Below, piece after piece: positions 32,181 to 43,686 of a stretch of DNA of 64,000 nt. The notes below the pieces were generated by a model, which did no database searches, had not been told where the DNA came from, and was given only the letters and a program-made list of their open reading frames with translations. Both the position numbers and the translations under genes were made by a program. Every line of letters starts with the position of its first letter. Position 1 is the stretch's first letter. Source of the stretch: Lepas anatifera (Eukaryota; Arthropoda; Thecostraca; Lepadidae); NCBI GenBank assembly GCA_034440635.1, contig JAOTON010000967.1, forward strand, positions 320,501 through 384,500, given 5' to 3'.

Positions 32181-32690
32181 TCAATAGAAATTGAGAAGAT
32201 TAACATACGTAAATGAAAGTGAAACGGAGGCGATGGTGGTTTCGATATTAATAGGAGAGTCTCTAATATCGTGTAGAAAACTTATGATAATACCTTTGGT
32301 TAATTCTTTGCAACGTATCCCTACAGGATGCATCGTAGGTGTATCATCACCTGTACCCCTTCTACATAGCTTTATTTGGTCATACAGACGCGACAATGTC
32401 TCGGTGCCCTGTGACGTCACAGCGTCCGCCGGTGAGCCGGAGAGAATTTGCCGACGCAGCGTCGACGGCAGCGGCTGCGACGGCAGGCCGTGGCAGCGGT
32501 GACCATGAGCTGCAGCATGTTCGATGTACAGATGTATTACAGGGCGGCTCTGCATAAGTTGGATCATAAAGAAGTTTGAGGAAATTACACTGCACCACAT
32601 ATTATGATGTTTACCAATGCGTAATATTTTTTTGAGAGAATCGAACACATGTATAGAAAAACAGATCGATAATGGCCTTTCTAGCAGCAA
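32181..32690 (-). other. Unassigned 169-codon open frame
   Basis: The longest open frame in the 29-37 kb block, on the minus strand, overlapping a 103-codon plus-strand frame. It passes through a local GC-rich island (32395-32520) with CGACGGCAGCGGCTGCGACGG. I recognise no domain, signal peptide or zinc motif, and codon use does not look constrained. It could be chance, or an exon flank centred on the GC island. Confidence 0.15.
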
Positions 32691-33047
32691 TTGTGACGTG
32701 AAAAAATATTTCCAGCTTCTTTGCCTGTTTTCACATTTTCTTCATTTTATAATAATGAACATTTTTGTCAGGTACTTCCGTGCATATTAAGATATTGAAG
32801 AATAATGACAATGATTAGCGGAGATAGATATGCTTATCCATACTAAATGATTAAGTTTAATTATTCTTTATATAAGATCCTTCAGCTGTCCTTTACTTAA
32901 TTTTAATACACGACAATTTTGGATGTTAACAGGTGCACACAACTATACATGTTTTGCAATAGCATTTATCAGCCCCTTTTACAGCTCTGTATCTTTGGTT
33001 AATAACCGAAAATGGATAACACGTTCTCATGTGATATGATGGGTCAT

Positions 33048-33485
33048 GTCATATAAAATCTTAGATCTCCGCCGATATTTTGCATACACAGTAATGGAGT
33101 AACTGATAGTGAAATGTTTATTCTCACTCCTTTAATTTTACTTTTCATTATTAACGTAAATTGATACTTGAACTTCAGGCGTTTTCGTACATACTAAATG
33201 GTAAATGAACATTGATGATGCGATTGCTTGATTATTGTAAATTATTGATGATTGTAAATGATATTGTATAAAATTTTAGATCTCCGCTGATATTTTGCAT
33301 ACACAGTAATGGAGTAACTGATAGTGAAATATGCTTTTTCTCACTCCTTTAATTTTACTTTTCATCATTAAAGTAAATTAATACTTGAACTTCAGGCGTT
33401 TTCGTACATACTAAATAGTGAATGAATGTTGATTATTATTAATTGATTGATTATTGTAAATGATTGAGAATTGTAAATGATATTG
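33048..33485. repeat. Two-copy tandem duplication, about 214-bp period
   Basis: GATCTCCGCCGATATTTTGC at 33063 recurs with one change at 33277, and the following 200 bp (ACACAGTAATGGAGTAACTG, CTTCAGGCGTTTTCGTAC) recurs in order at both places with about 90% identity by eye. AT-rich and non-coding. Confidence 0.8.
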
Positions 33486-34499
33486 AAGTTTGTTTTTCTG
33501 ATATTTCATTCTATTCTAAATTCTATTCTATTCTTTTTTATTTCCGGCCTATATCTGCTGCTTCGTATCCTTGCACGAAAGTTCAGGGTGTACAGAGGCA
33601 TGCGCAGTGATGATCACATCGGAATAAATTATTGTAGTTTTTTTAGAAGCCTTCATTTGTTTATTTGAAGCTCATTTGCGTTTATATTTGTTTATTATAT
33701 TTTTACAATATTATAGGGAAAAGGGAAATTGAAGTATATTGATGATAGAATTTGAGGTGAATGAAGGTTGGGAATATTAATTTACTTCCTACTCAGCTCG
33801 AGTCTTTGATATATACCTGATGGTTCGTAAGTCCCTCTATATTTATGATTAATTACCGCGGCGGAGGTTGGTATGGCATCTACTGTTAAGTGTTTTTTTT
33901 AACCCACAAAGATTACATCGAGGCTTCGGACCATCGCCCCATTGAGCTAAATGTAAAATAATCAATGAGCTAAAGTAAATAATAATGTTAGGAGTATACA
34001 ATACCAGTAAGGGTATGTGAAAGAGCGAGTAACCTATCAATGGATTGGGCTGCTCCCGCTAATGTCGATTGTTTTTTTTAAATAGCGAATAACATCAGTA
34101 TAGATGACTGGGAACTGGAATCTTACAATGGGTAATAGCCATTATATTAAATAGAGTTGATATTAAGAAAGTTAAAATTATTAGGCTGCAGGTATACTTT
34201 TTAAGAAGAGAGCAAAGAACTTCAGTATAGAAACTGGGAACTGGAAATCTTACAATGGATGACAGCTATTAGATTAAATGGAGCTGACGTTAGGGAAGTT
34301 AAAAATATTAAGGAGCCGGTATACTTGCCCGTATATAGAAGTGACGACTATTATGAGAGTATTGATTAAGAGTAAAGTTAAGCAGAAGATGTGCTCGTGA
34401 AATGGAGATGAGCGAGCCCGCTGGGCAACTGATAAGATTAGAAGATTGAAATTGGGGCAGAAATTGTGGACCAATCTTGGCGGCCCGCGAAGAACTCGA

Positions 34500-35910
34500 T
34501 AACTAATTATAGTATTGCCGTAAATTAATGGTTCCCTTCCCTACAGTAACGGAACACTTAACGTATTCTAGGGATTGTTACCTGGGACTTCTCTAGAGAT
34601 GGTAACTTAGACGTCATATATCGGAGGGTGGAGGAAATTTGTGTAGAATAGGGGATCCAATCTTTTAAAGGGGGCTAGTAAGGATGCGCGAGTGAATGGG
34701 TCATTATTCATACATCATCCTCGGTTGTAAGGGGTATAAGCGATTCCTAGTTTAAGGTCCGATAGACACCTAGATTGGAGGTGAAGACGTATGAGTTATC
34801 ATTTTACTCCCCAAGAACCGCAGTGCCGATTTGTTGTTGTTTTTTTTGCAGAGTATCCAGGGCTCCGCATTATCGAGTTCCGGCGAGTTGTTCAAAGATT
34901 GGTCCCGTTCAAAAATCTGGGCCCTCAAGTGTAGATGACCCTTCCATCTAGCTTGGGACGGGGAATGAAAAGGGGGATAGGTGACGACATCCTTGGCATG
35001 TCAATCCCTGGTGCGTTAGGGAGGGCGCAAGATACAGAGCAGAAGATAAGAGAAGATGCCCCCTTCCCAGGGATTCAGCTCAACCGGAGGGAGTTATTGA
35101 TGATGACGATACGATGATGGTGATGATGAATGATAAGTAGGTGATGAAGAATGACGATATTACACCACACTTCCATTTTGGCTCGCGGGACGTAACTGGT
35201 GTGTACAACTCCCTCGGGATTTACCATGGGCGCAAATTCTATTGTTGTTGCCACGGGCAGATTTTGAAGAAGATGATGAAGACGATGAAAAAGAGGATGA
35301 CACCGGGGGATGACGATCTCGGTCCGAAGACCTAGGAGCGGTGACGACCCCCTAGGGAAGGGGTTAGCGTCAGAAAGGGGACATATAGTTCATCTTAGAA
35401 TGAACTATATGTTGGCGCTAATATCCAGGTAGAAGTATTATGTCAAAGCAGAAGTCCAAAAGAATGAGAGAGCGATAGAGGAGGTTGGCTGGATTTAGAC
35501 CTAGCCAACCCTATCAGGACAGGCCCTGATAGTATCGGGATTAGCCCGATTTCCTCTCAGAATCATGTAAGGGAGACAATTGGGTAGCGGCGCGGCTACC
35601 CAGTTCCGGCAGGGTGGCGACCCTGTCGACTGCCAGGATTAGCCTGACGAATCCCTTGGAAGCAGATGCGGCCTGGGACGCCCCCGCACTGTATGTTGGG
35701 GACGCCTGAAAATTGGGAGCGGTCGGTACACCATGGTGCCGATCTGGGGAATGGCTGGCCCAGCCATCACCATCGCTGTTGGCTCAATGTTTTTCGGACT
35801 TTTATTATTTTTATTTATTAAGTTTATGCCACGCACGATAGGGTAGAAATGATAGTCAAGGACGAGCAAGTATACCGGGCAGACATGTGTTCATTGCGAT
35901 AATGGGCATG
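34500..35910. other. Structured, mixed-composition region; no gene recognised
   Basis: Less AT-rich than its surroundings. It contains a stem GTTACC...GGTAAC (34577-34606), a GATGAT-rich simple-sequence stretch (35093-35160) and a dense run of stem-loops (35362-35770). A 60-codon plus-strand frame at 34935 and a 76-codon minus-strand frame at 35869-35639 match nothing I know. It could be a structured transcript or the UTR of an unknown element. Confidence 0.4.
35362..35770. ncRNA. Candidate structured RNA: run of consecutive stem-loops
   Basis: In order: a 13-bp perfect stem ACATATAGTTCAT (35381-35393) with 35400-35412, extended by TTAGCGTCA/TGGCGCTAA around it; GGTTGGCT (35483-35490) with 35503-35510; CTATCAGG (35511-35518) with 35525-35532; ATCGGG (35534-35539) with 35545-35550; TGGGTAGC (35581-35588) with 35595-35602; CAGGGT (35610-35615) with 35620-35625; and ATGGCTG (35751-35757) with 35761-35767. 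The strand of any transcript is unknown. The stems are seen directly; that they function as RNA is inference. Confidence 0.35.
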
Positions 35911-37058
35911 TATTGAGGATCGACAGGAGGAGACTTAGGTATTTTTATTGCCAGCTTCAACAGAACACTTGAGTTTAGAGGGCTTTTGGAATTCATTGAT
36001 GGAACTGGACTTTGAGGGTTTCAATACAGATATCGATTGGAACTGCACTTTGAGATATGGTTACAAACTTAACGCCGAATATAAATGAAGGTTAGTTGCA
36101 AGCCATCCAGTAACAAGAAAGGGGGAAAATGTAGAGAGCCGCAATAATAAAAGGGAGATGTAGACGGTCAGAGGTACCACTCCTATGTGGATTAGTTGGA
36201 AGGGAGCACCACAGATTCTAACATTAAAAATTATGATACTTTGAAACTAATTGAATCAAATGAATCAAACTGGAAATGACAACAACAATGAACATATTTA
36301 CAATACAACGTCACGGAAAAATAGAATATAGGTTAGCAGCAACCCATTTTGGTAATCACTCGGATTTATATTTTTGGCACTTGACTCACCCATTTTTATG
36401 CATGTCCGGCTCGTTATTTCGTGTGCTGTCATGCTCATTGCATTGGTTGTTGGTTCTCTGTGTGTGCAATCCAGTGCCTGTCCATGCTACCCATCTCCCG
36501 AAATATTTGCGACAAAGGGGGAGGTGTTCTTTCGGAACTTTATTAACTTCAAACATATGTTATATTAGAATGAAAATTTAGTAAAAAAATACTTTCATCG
36601 GCTCTTCCACCGAACCCTACGTCACAATTGCATAAATGCGTTTTATTACTAATTTTGCCTGTTTCAAATGACATGACATCTTACCATGTGCTTTACTACT
36701 TGACCACTGACTACATGTGTGCAAAAAGAAAGGCGGAAACTTGTAAAATTTTTGAAATATCGATATTTGAAGGTGGTAGTGTTCTGCGGAACAGCTATGC
36801 CCCGGGGCAATTTGTCTATGATAGACGATAACATGAGTTTTGTGCAATTTTGGATGATAATATTCCGAATTATTCAACAAACATCTTCCTTGAATAGTGT
36901 TTAACCCGTGTTTGACTCTGGGCTCAATAATTTCACACAGAGTAGGAGAGGGGAGGTTAAAACCCCAACTGAAATAGGCATATAAAATGAAGCGCATGGA
37001 AAAGAACTACTGGTGTCCGATGGTTTCTGAAAATAACGACGGACCTGCAATGCCCGCT
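35911..37058. other. No gene recognised
   Basis: AT-rich sequence lying 3' of the last visible sulfatase exon. Short frames at 36276-36581 and 36997-36617 show no domain or coding bias. No repeats with clean ends were found. Confidence 0.35.
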
Positions 37059-38048
37059 TTAACCTTCTCCCAGGTGGGGTCTTTTTAGACCCCCTTGGGT
37101 TTTTCCGAAGTGAGCGAAACACGGCAGCGCGCAGCGCCGCCAAACTTAGTCTAGCTCTTACTTCATCATTTTTACATCTTCCCTGAAAATTTTAGCTCAA
37201 GGTCATATCAGATCAGGTCACCAGGCCAGGTGAAGTGACCTCACCTAAAAATGCTTAGGACTGCATAACGCGTAGCGCCGCCGTACTTGGCATACCTTTT
37301 CCCTCATCATTTTTACAACTTCTGTGAAAATTTTAGGGTTAGGTCATCTCAGGTCAGGTCACCAGTATAGGTCAAGTGACCCGACCTAAAAAAAGTTTAA
37401 GATAGCATAAGTCGGAGCAGGGTGAACTTATCAGATTGAAACTGATATCACATAATGGCCCCACCGAGTTCTCTGATATATGTTCCGGTATTTTTGATAT
37501 CGATGACCTAAGGTCAGGGACGAGGCATGACCTCTCCATTGGAAATACATGGGAAACATGTTTTTGTTACGGAATAACTCAGTAACGGATGGTGATAGAG
37601 CATTTATTTTAGCTGCATTAGACTCGCCTGGGCTTTGCGGTTCTAATGATATGCATTTTATATTATTTGACCCTGACCTGACCTCAGGTCAGGTCAAATC
37701 CTTGGTTTGACCTAGCAAGGTCAAATTATACATCATTCGATTCGGCTTGCTGAGAGAATTCATATAATCCAAGTCGTCTTGCTCTATCTTTACTTGTTCA
37801 GATGTAATGGCCGAAAAACTGAATTTACATGTTTTCCCTATGACGGCATGTTTTGACCTCTCGTGACCTTAAATGTGACCTGACAAAAAATGGTTCAAAT
37901 ATTTTCGATGGAGAAGTGGACGGGCAGCCCTACGCCGTTTACCGTTTTTCGCTACCTACCGTGGTTCTTGAGATCTTAGGGAGGGCCGGGTACCCGCCCC
38001 CCCCGTCAATGAGACGCTGGCTCAGACCCCCGTCAATGCGCGTGTTAA
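37059..38048 (-). mobile_element. piggyBac-like MITE, copy 3 (hybrid ends)
   Basis: TTAA at 37059-37062 and 38045-38048. The right end GTCAATGCGCGTG matches copies at 1471 and 51666, and most of the interior is their reverse complement. The left end CCTTCTCCCAGGTGGGG instead resembles the element at 59098, and about 190 bp of that type is joined before the common interior at about 37268. This looks like a recombinant of two subfamilies. It includes the everted AGGTCA cluster near 37671-37698. Confidence 0.75.
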
Positions 38049-38199
38049 TCGATCAAGTTGAAACTCATACCACATATTGGGCCCACCAGGAACTACAACA
38101 TATGTTTCAGGATTTTTGATATTGGTGACCTAAGGTCATGTACAGAGCATGACCTCCCCTGTGCAAATGCATGGGGAAAATCTTGAAATGAGCTTTTCT

Positions 38200-38892
38200 C
38201 ATCATCATCATCATAATTGGGTTTTAAGGGCGCGACGACAACGAAGGTCATGTGGCGCCCATAATACTCAATAAAATGCATACAGAATGGCTTCAACAAT
38301 CAACGTGGCTAAAGGTCTGTCCACAGTAAAAGGACGGATAAAATGAAAAAATAAAGCACACACACACACTTAGGTCGACGAGTAAATAACATTAAAGTCG
38401 ATGCTTTTCAAAAACGATAAAATACTAGACAGTCCCACGGTTGGGAACCCTCCAAGAAGGGACTCCAGGGAGGGTGACCCTCCCAGGTGTCTAAACCGTT
38501 CAATTTCATAACCGCGGCAGTCAACAAGGACATGCTTGACACTCAGCGAGTCGCCACAGCGCGGACAGAGCGGAGGATCCTCTCCACTCAAGCGGAAAGA
38601 GTGGGTTGCGTGGGTGTGGCCAATTCGCAACCGCGACAAAACCACCTCCTCTCTCCTGGATCCAGCGCTGCTAGAAAGCCATTTCCCTAGTTTGGGTTTG
38701 ACACTTCTCAACCTAGCCCCCCTGGGGTCCTCGTCCCATCGGTGGTGCCAGCTCCTCATTAAAAACTTCTTAACAGGCGCATACAGGTCAAAGAATGGAG
38801 TATGAAGACCAGGGGGGACATCACCTTCTATTGCAGCCTTTGCAGCTGAATCGGCCCGCTCATTGCCGCTGATGCCACACTGGCTTGGGATC
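38200..38892 (-). mobile_element. 5'-truncated LINE C-type fragment
   Basis: 3' part of ORF2 (end of RNase H with SGNERADSAAK, then the knuckle CPRCGDSLSVKH...C; terminal frame 38759-38370), a 3' UTR with a CA tract, and a tail of CAATTATGATGATGATGATG. It is about 97% identical by eye to LINE C 48580-49270. Truncated at GATCCCAAGCCA (38881-38892), where an unrelated repeat begins. It sits downstream of the sulfatase exons. Confidence 0.9.
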
Positions 38893-39609
38893 TCGGACTG
38901 AAATTCTATGTGTGACGTTCTTTCATATGGTCCTGCAGATGCACCAATTTTATTGAATTCTGAGGGGGTCGGGTACGAAAATGTCCTTTTTTATCGATTT
39001 GGCGTGGAATGACCCAAATGTCTTGGATGCACATGTTCACTTTTCCTTTGTGGCATTATTATTCTCTATAGAAATACTCGAGTCTTGTTGCGATAAAGAC
39101 CATGCTGCAAAACCAACTTCACACAATTTTAACAGGAATGGTTGGAACTTTTGTAACGTAGGGTTCCAAAGGATTAGAAATCGTCGAAATTTTCCCCTAA
39201 ATTATTGGCGTCTGCTTTATCAAATCTGTCCAGAGCTCCTATATACTGCATCCTATATCCTATATATGCATTCATATGTCCCTACGCGGGATAAGGAATT
39301 CTTCCAACACGGCATCATCTTTTTTTTAATGGATTCAGGTCTTCATGTGTTCGTGCACGTTGCACATGAAGTTTGTAATGAAGAGTCCTTGATATCAGTC
39401 TAAATCAATTAGGGTTGTATGAAAATTGAATTATGCAAAACTGCATAAAAGCGTAGCATGCATGGTTCAATTTCGTATGTCTTCTGTTCTCTTCCAGACT
39501 GGCTTCGTTACCCCAAAGGGTTCGTAACTCGTGTGGAAGGCTCTGGTTAGGGTCTACGCTTGTCGGTCACCTGGAATTCAATACAGTATGCGTCTGTAGG
39601 GGGGCTCAC
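38893..39609. other. Non-coding interval next to the sulfatase gene
   Basis: 38893-38955 is a repeat shared, inverted, with 29166-29260. The rest is AT-rich, with a hypothetical plus-strand frame (38981-39403) lacking any recognised domain. On the minus strand it should be intron after the 39.7-kb exon; I could not find the next sulfatase exon. Confidence 0.4.
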
Positions 39610-39745
39610 CTGCGGCCGCCAGAAGGGTGGAGTGGAGGTCGGTGATGTGCATCAGACCGTTGTAGACGTAGGAGCGTTTCTTCAGCAGCGGGCTCCAGAC
39701 GAACCCGGCACCCCTGACTCCGCCCTCCCACAGCAAACTCTTCAC
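39610..39745 (-). CDS. Arylsulfatase B-like, exon (third visible)
   Basis: 136-bp exon: acceptor ...CCCACCAG before 39745, donor GTGAGC after 39610. It codes for VKSLLWEGGVRGAGFVWSPL and on to TDLHSTLLAAAG. The family signature LWEGGVRG and the Lys that contacts the sulfate (Lys318 in human ARSB) are present. The phase-0 start joins the 40.6-kb exon to give PLRG-VKS, matching the family. Sulfatases of this group hydrolyse sulfate esters of glycosaminoglycans in lysosomes or outside the cell. Downstream exons are not identified. Confidence 0.85.
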
Positions 39746-39793
39746 CTGGTGGGCCACGCGCCATGTCGGAGTCTTACCTGACAGCCAGGCTAT

Positions 39794-39905
39794 CACTCAC
39801 TCACGCTCTCTCACTCACTAACTCACTCAATCACTAACTCACTCACTCACTTTCTCACTCACTCACTCTCTCTCACTCACACTCTCTCACTCACTAACAC
39901 TCACA
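39794..39905. repeat. (CACT)n simple repeat
   Basis: Interrupted tetranucleotide tract, mostly CACT/CTCT, about 110 bp, in the sulfatase intron directly before a small MITE. Confidence 0.9.
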
Positions 39906-40062
39906 CTGTGGCGGATACAGGAGGGGGCTTAAGGGGTTCAAGCCCCCTTCCCGAAATGTCCGAGTGCCTATAGCTAATACATAGGCAGAGGCTGATCCGG
40001 TGCAATGACAGGGAGGCTCGAGCCCCCTAGCCCCCCCCCATGAAGTACTGGATCCGCCACTC
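39906..40062. mobile_element. Short hAT-like MITE (GTGGCGGATCCAG type)
   Basis: About 155 bp with ends GTGGCGGATACAG and, inverted, CTGGATCCGCCAC. The interior TTCAAGCCCCCTTCCCGAAATG is shared with the element at 60737-60885. A clean 8-bp duplication is not evident, so the class rests on the ends only. Confidence 0.6.
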
Positions 40063-40642
40063 TCCATGGAATCATTTTAATATAATTCACACACGCAAGG
40101 ACACATGAAAATTACTGAAGCAAGGCAAGTGGCTGTAGTAATTTCTGAATCATGGGAAAAGAAAATCACAAATTGCAGAAATCACTTAACACAGAAAAAT
40201 GTATTTCTTGAAATATAATTTATTTTGAGTTTTAAAACCAAGGTTGTATGAGTTTTATGAGTTTGAGTTTTAAAACCAAGATACTAACTAACTTGTGAAT
40301 GCATATTCCCCTATTTGTATTCCTACGAATGCTAATTTCCGGCCGATCTGCATCTGTGGTGAGTGATCATATAAATTCTCTATACTAGCCACTATCTACT
40401 CGTATTTATCTATCCTTGCTTCCTAATGGCAGCCTTTCTAAAGAGAAACCAATGTGTTCCATATCCTAATGAGAAATTGTAAATGCATCTGCAGTTGATA
40501 AGCCTTTCGTTGATTGCAGCTTCATTCGTAACTACATCATTTTTAGTAATTGAATCACACTGCTGCAATCTGTTTTGAATTTTCTTTTACGATGATGCCC
40601 GTTTTTGGGCCGGCCTGATTGCAGCGTTGCACATGATCTCAC

Positions 40643-40800
40643 CCCCCTGAGTGGCCAGTTAGAGGCAGCGTTTAAGTCGAAGGAGGCGGCGGGTCCGCCG
40701 TTGTCCGTGGTGAAGACAATGACACTGTTGTTGAGCATGCCTGCCTCCAGAAGCGCGGTTGTCACCCGGCCCACCGACTCATCCAGTTTAGTCAGCATTC
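40643..40800 (-). CDS. Arylsulfatase B-like, exon (second visible)
   Basis: 158-bp exon: acceptor ...CTTCTCCGGTAG before 40800, donor GTGAGA after 40643. It codes for MLTKLDESVGRVTTALLEAG, then IVFTTDNGG and NAASNWPLRG. TDNGG supplies the conserved Asp-Asn that bind the active-site calcium in the sulfatase family. Its first two bases complete the Gly codon split at the 52.9-kb exon (FAG-MLTKLDE). The phase-0 end joins the 39.7-kb exon. The preceding intron is 12.1 kb and holds LINE C and several MITEs. Confidence 0.88.
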
Positions 40801-41720
40801 CTACCGGAGAAGACCGCCTATTCATTACATAGTTCTAGATGTTAAAGAAGAGAGAAGTCTGCACGGTGGAAGCCTAAGAACTACCAAGAAGGAATGACTT
40901 TCCGTCCTAAAAATGTGTAAAACTGCCAAAAGATGCAGTGAATGAGTATGTAGTGTAAATTCCAAAAACCCAAACGCCCAAAACGCTGAAAAACTAAAAC
41001 AATGAAAACCCACCCACTAAAGTCACCACCAAAGACTACAGTCTAGAACGGCAAAAAAACTATGAAAATCTGTATGAAAACGAACTTAAAGAATACGCCC
41101 GGACCCTGTGGGAATAGTTTCTGTAACAAACTGGCTTCAAATTGGATCGCAATAGCAAACGCTATCCCGGAGTGATGGAAGAAGCTAAAACTTCTGAAAA
41201 AATTCCTAATACCAACAAAAAGGGTTAAAAAGACAAAGTGGATTCAGAAACGGGAACGAAAAACCCTCCACTTAACAATAAATGTAACATGCGCCCCGTT
41301 TGGGGGGGGGTGAAATTCCCCCTGGTTTGCCATTTATAACGTGGAAATCAGAAGACGCGGAATGGTTCAATTTACAGTGCCTTATTCCCAATTGCTTTCA
41401 CGCATCTGACCAGATTTTTTAGGTCAGATCATGTCAGGTCAAGGAGCTATTCAAGGTCAAGTCATCGTACCTCAAAACCCAAAATCACTAGTTTGAAGCG
41501 GCGCCAAAGGAACACCTGAAAACCGATCAGTTGCAAGCTTTCGCCAGATGATAAGGTCATCAGGTACAAACCTGCTTTTTCAGAATTTCCATATTGTTGA
41601 CCTAAATTGGGGTCAATTTGTTGGTCACCCCATTATAATCCTAGGCAAAATATAGAGAGAGCTCGTTTGCAGTAAATACTGGACGATGAACTTGGAAGTC
41701 CTGAGACTAAGTATTCTTAG

Positions 41721-41835
41721 GTTGACAAGGTGTATAGGTACTGGCCTGTTTCTTCGAATCCTGGATTTAAAATACACTTAGATTATGTGTTTTACATCCA
41801 GGATTCAAGAACACAGGCCAGTATACACTGTCAAC
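41721..41835. mobile_element. Foldback hairpin element, short member
   Basis: GTTGACAAGGTGTATAGGTAC at the left pairs with its inverted counterpart ending 41835, and ACTGGCCTGT, TTCGAATCCTGGAT are repeated inverted inside. The whole 115 bp forms one hairpin. Ends, core and right flank (ATCATGCTCCT) are shared with 60257-60604. Lies in the sulfatase intron. Confidence 0.7.
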
Positions 41836-42326
41836 TGATAATCATGCTCCTAGCCTCAGCAATCCAAAACCCTATTTCCCTATTAACCATTAACCCTATT
41901 TCCAACGGCTCCCGGCTACCCCTATTTCCAACAGGGAAGACCTAAGATCTTGAAATCTACCTGGCCGATTTTAACAATTAAAACTGCAATCGATTCTTCT
42001 TGCGCTAAAGTCCATTTTTAAGAAGAAATTTTCAATTAATTTTGAAAATTGAGAGTAGGGTAGTTCAAAATATAAAAATATCTACCTTTTTGGATTCTCC
42101 ATAACTCTTGTTTCTCAGGTTTGATTTTCACGAAACTAGTATGGATTGACAGATAATTGCTTGAAAATGGTCATATTTCTCATTTAGGCGAAATTTAAAA
42201 TTCAAGGGCGGTTCTAGGGCCAGAAATTTGGAGAAAATATATGAATTTCTTTTTTTAGAAATACACACGCCAGGCACAGTGTAAAATCTCTGACATCAAG
42301 CAAACTGCTCAAATATCAAACAATGT

Positions 42327-42463
42327 CAGAGGCGGATTCAGGGAGTCAAAATAGTGGGGTAAGACACAAATTACCCCACCTTTTCAGGTATGGCTACTTT
42401 TCAAATTACCCCGCCTTTATCCACCCTTGCCCGACCCGGGGAACACTCCTAGATCCGCCTATG
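42327..42463. mobile_element. Short hAT-like MITE
   Basis: Ends CAGAGGCGGATTCAGG and, inverted, CATAGGCGGATCTAGG. 137 bp, including a GTGGGGTAA/TTACCCCAC internal inverted repeat. No clear TSD. In the sulfatase intron just before the LINE C insertion. Confidence 0.6.
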
Positions 42464-42568
42464 GATGAAATTTTTCCATTTGGTGTTAGAACTAAATGCA
42501 TATCTACGATGCTTTTCCCCACTCAATGCTGACACGATTGCATTGCATTCAATGCTGATGAAAATTGG

Positions 42569-43686
42569 CCCCGCAGGGGACCAATTTTCATCTGCCGGAC
42601 TCGTTTGCACCTGCTGACAGGTCCGGCACATGGATAATTGGGTACGGGATGTGACGACACCCGCGACCCCAGTTGGCAGGATGGGTTTCGCCCCCGCCTT
42701 CGGGCGAGAGGCCAAATCGAAACTGCCATCCCCATCCTTTCTTGGCCTTCCTAAATTCAAATCCCACCAACTCCTTGTTCCTTTTCCTCTTCTTTCCTTA
42801 TTTCCTTGTGTATCCATGCCTTTCTACCCGTATCCTTTCTGTCCACTCCTAAATACCCCTCCTATCCACTGTCTGCAATGTCTAGCCCGGCGTGTCTCCG
42901 TGGGTGGCGGGGATGTCTTGCTCGTCTTGAGTGTGGACACCTCGGTTGCGTGCGGTGCGCGGCTGGGCTGGACAGCGCAGACCGACCCTCTTCCTTTTCC
43001 AACCCATAACTTCCCAGTTACCCACTTTTTCCCAGTGTCATGGGCGTCCCCGCACGTGCCTATGATTCCTGGATGGTCTGGGTGTATGTGGGCCTCCGGC
43101 TCGTGTGGCTGACGATTGGATCCCTCTAATCGCCGGCCCTGCAAGCCGGGGGCTCGCTTCTCTCGGACCAGCCGGGAATCAGTTGTGACGAGCAGGTGGT
43201 AGTCGCCTGCTCCGATGAGGCCGTGTGGGGGCGCCTGTCTTTTAAGGTGAGCTGCGCACCGACCCGTACCCCGGGATGAAGGAGTCCTGGTAGCTGAGCT
43301 GAGGTAGGCGCTGTTATGGTTCGTGTGCCTCTAGCAACACTCTACTTTGGTCTGGATTTTCGCAAGGGCGGGGAACTCTTGAAGGCATCGACAAGAGTAG
43401 CAGCATTGTAAAAGTCTGTCGGCCTTTGGTGGGGCTCGGCTGCCCCTCCCTCCTTGGGTGAGGTCTCGACTTCACCCGGGGAGGGAGGGGTGTCCGCGCC
43501 CCGCCCGGGGTCGTCCAGGCTAGGTGCAAGGGGGACCGTCGTCGGTGCAGTGGGGGTTTGGTGAGTCTCTCTCCCCCTCTGTAACGGCGGCGTCTCCCTC
43601 GTATAGCCACCCCGTGCGTCGTTTCGCCTCGTAGCACCCTCGTCGGAAGGGGGCGCACGTGGCTGGCCGAAATTAATCATACTCCC
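42569..43686 (+). promoter_or_regulatory. LINE C 5' UTR / probable internal promoter
   Basis: 1,118 bp. The first 70 nt can pair as CCAATTTTCAT...GCCGGAC with GTCCGGC...ATGGATAATTGG. The part next to ORF1 is GC-rich. Homologous to the UTRs of LINEs D, E and F. No TATA box or named element recognised; promoter function is inferred from LINE biology. Confidence 0.55.

Noticed and set aside
32181..32690. 169-codon minus-strand frame as a host gene
   Set aside because: No domain, an overlapping opposite frame, and no splice partners; kept only as an unassigned frame.
34500..35910. Nuclear copy of rRNA or mitochondrial DNA
   Set aside because: No recognisable conserved rRNA core or mitochondrial coding frame; only local stems.
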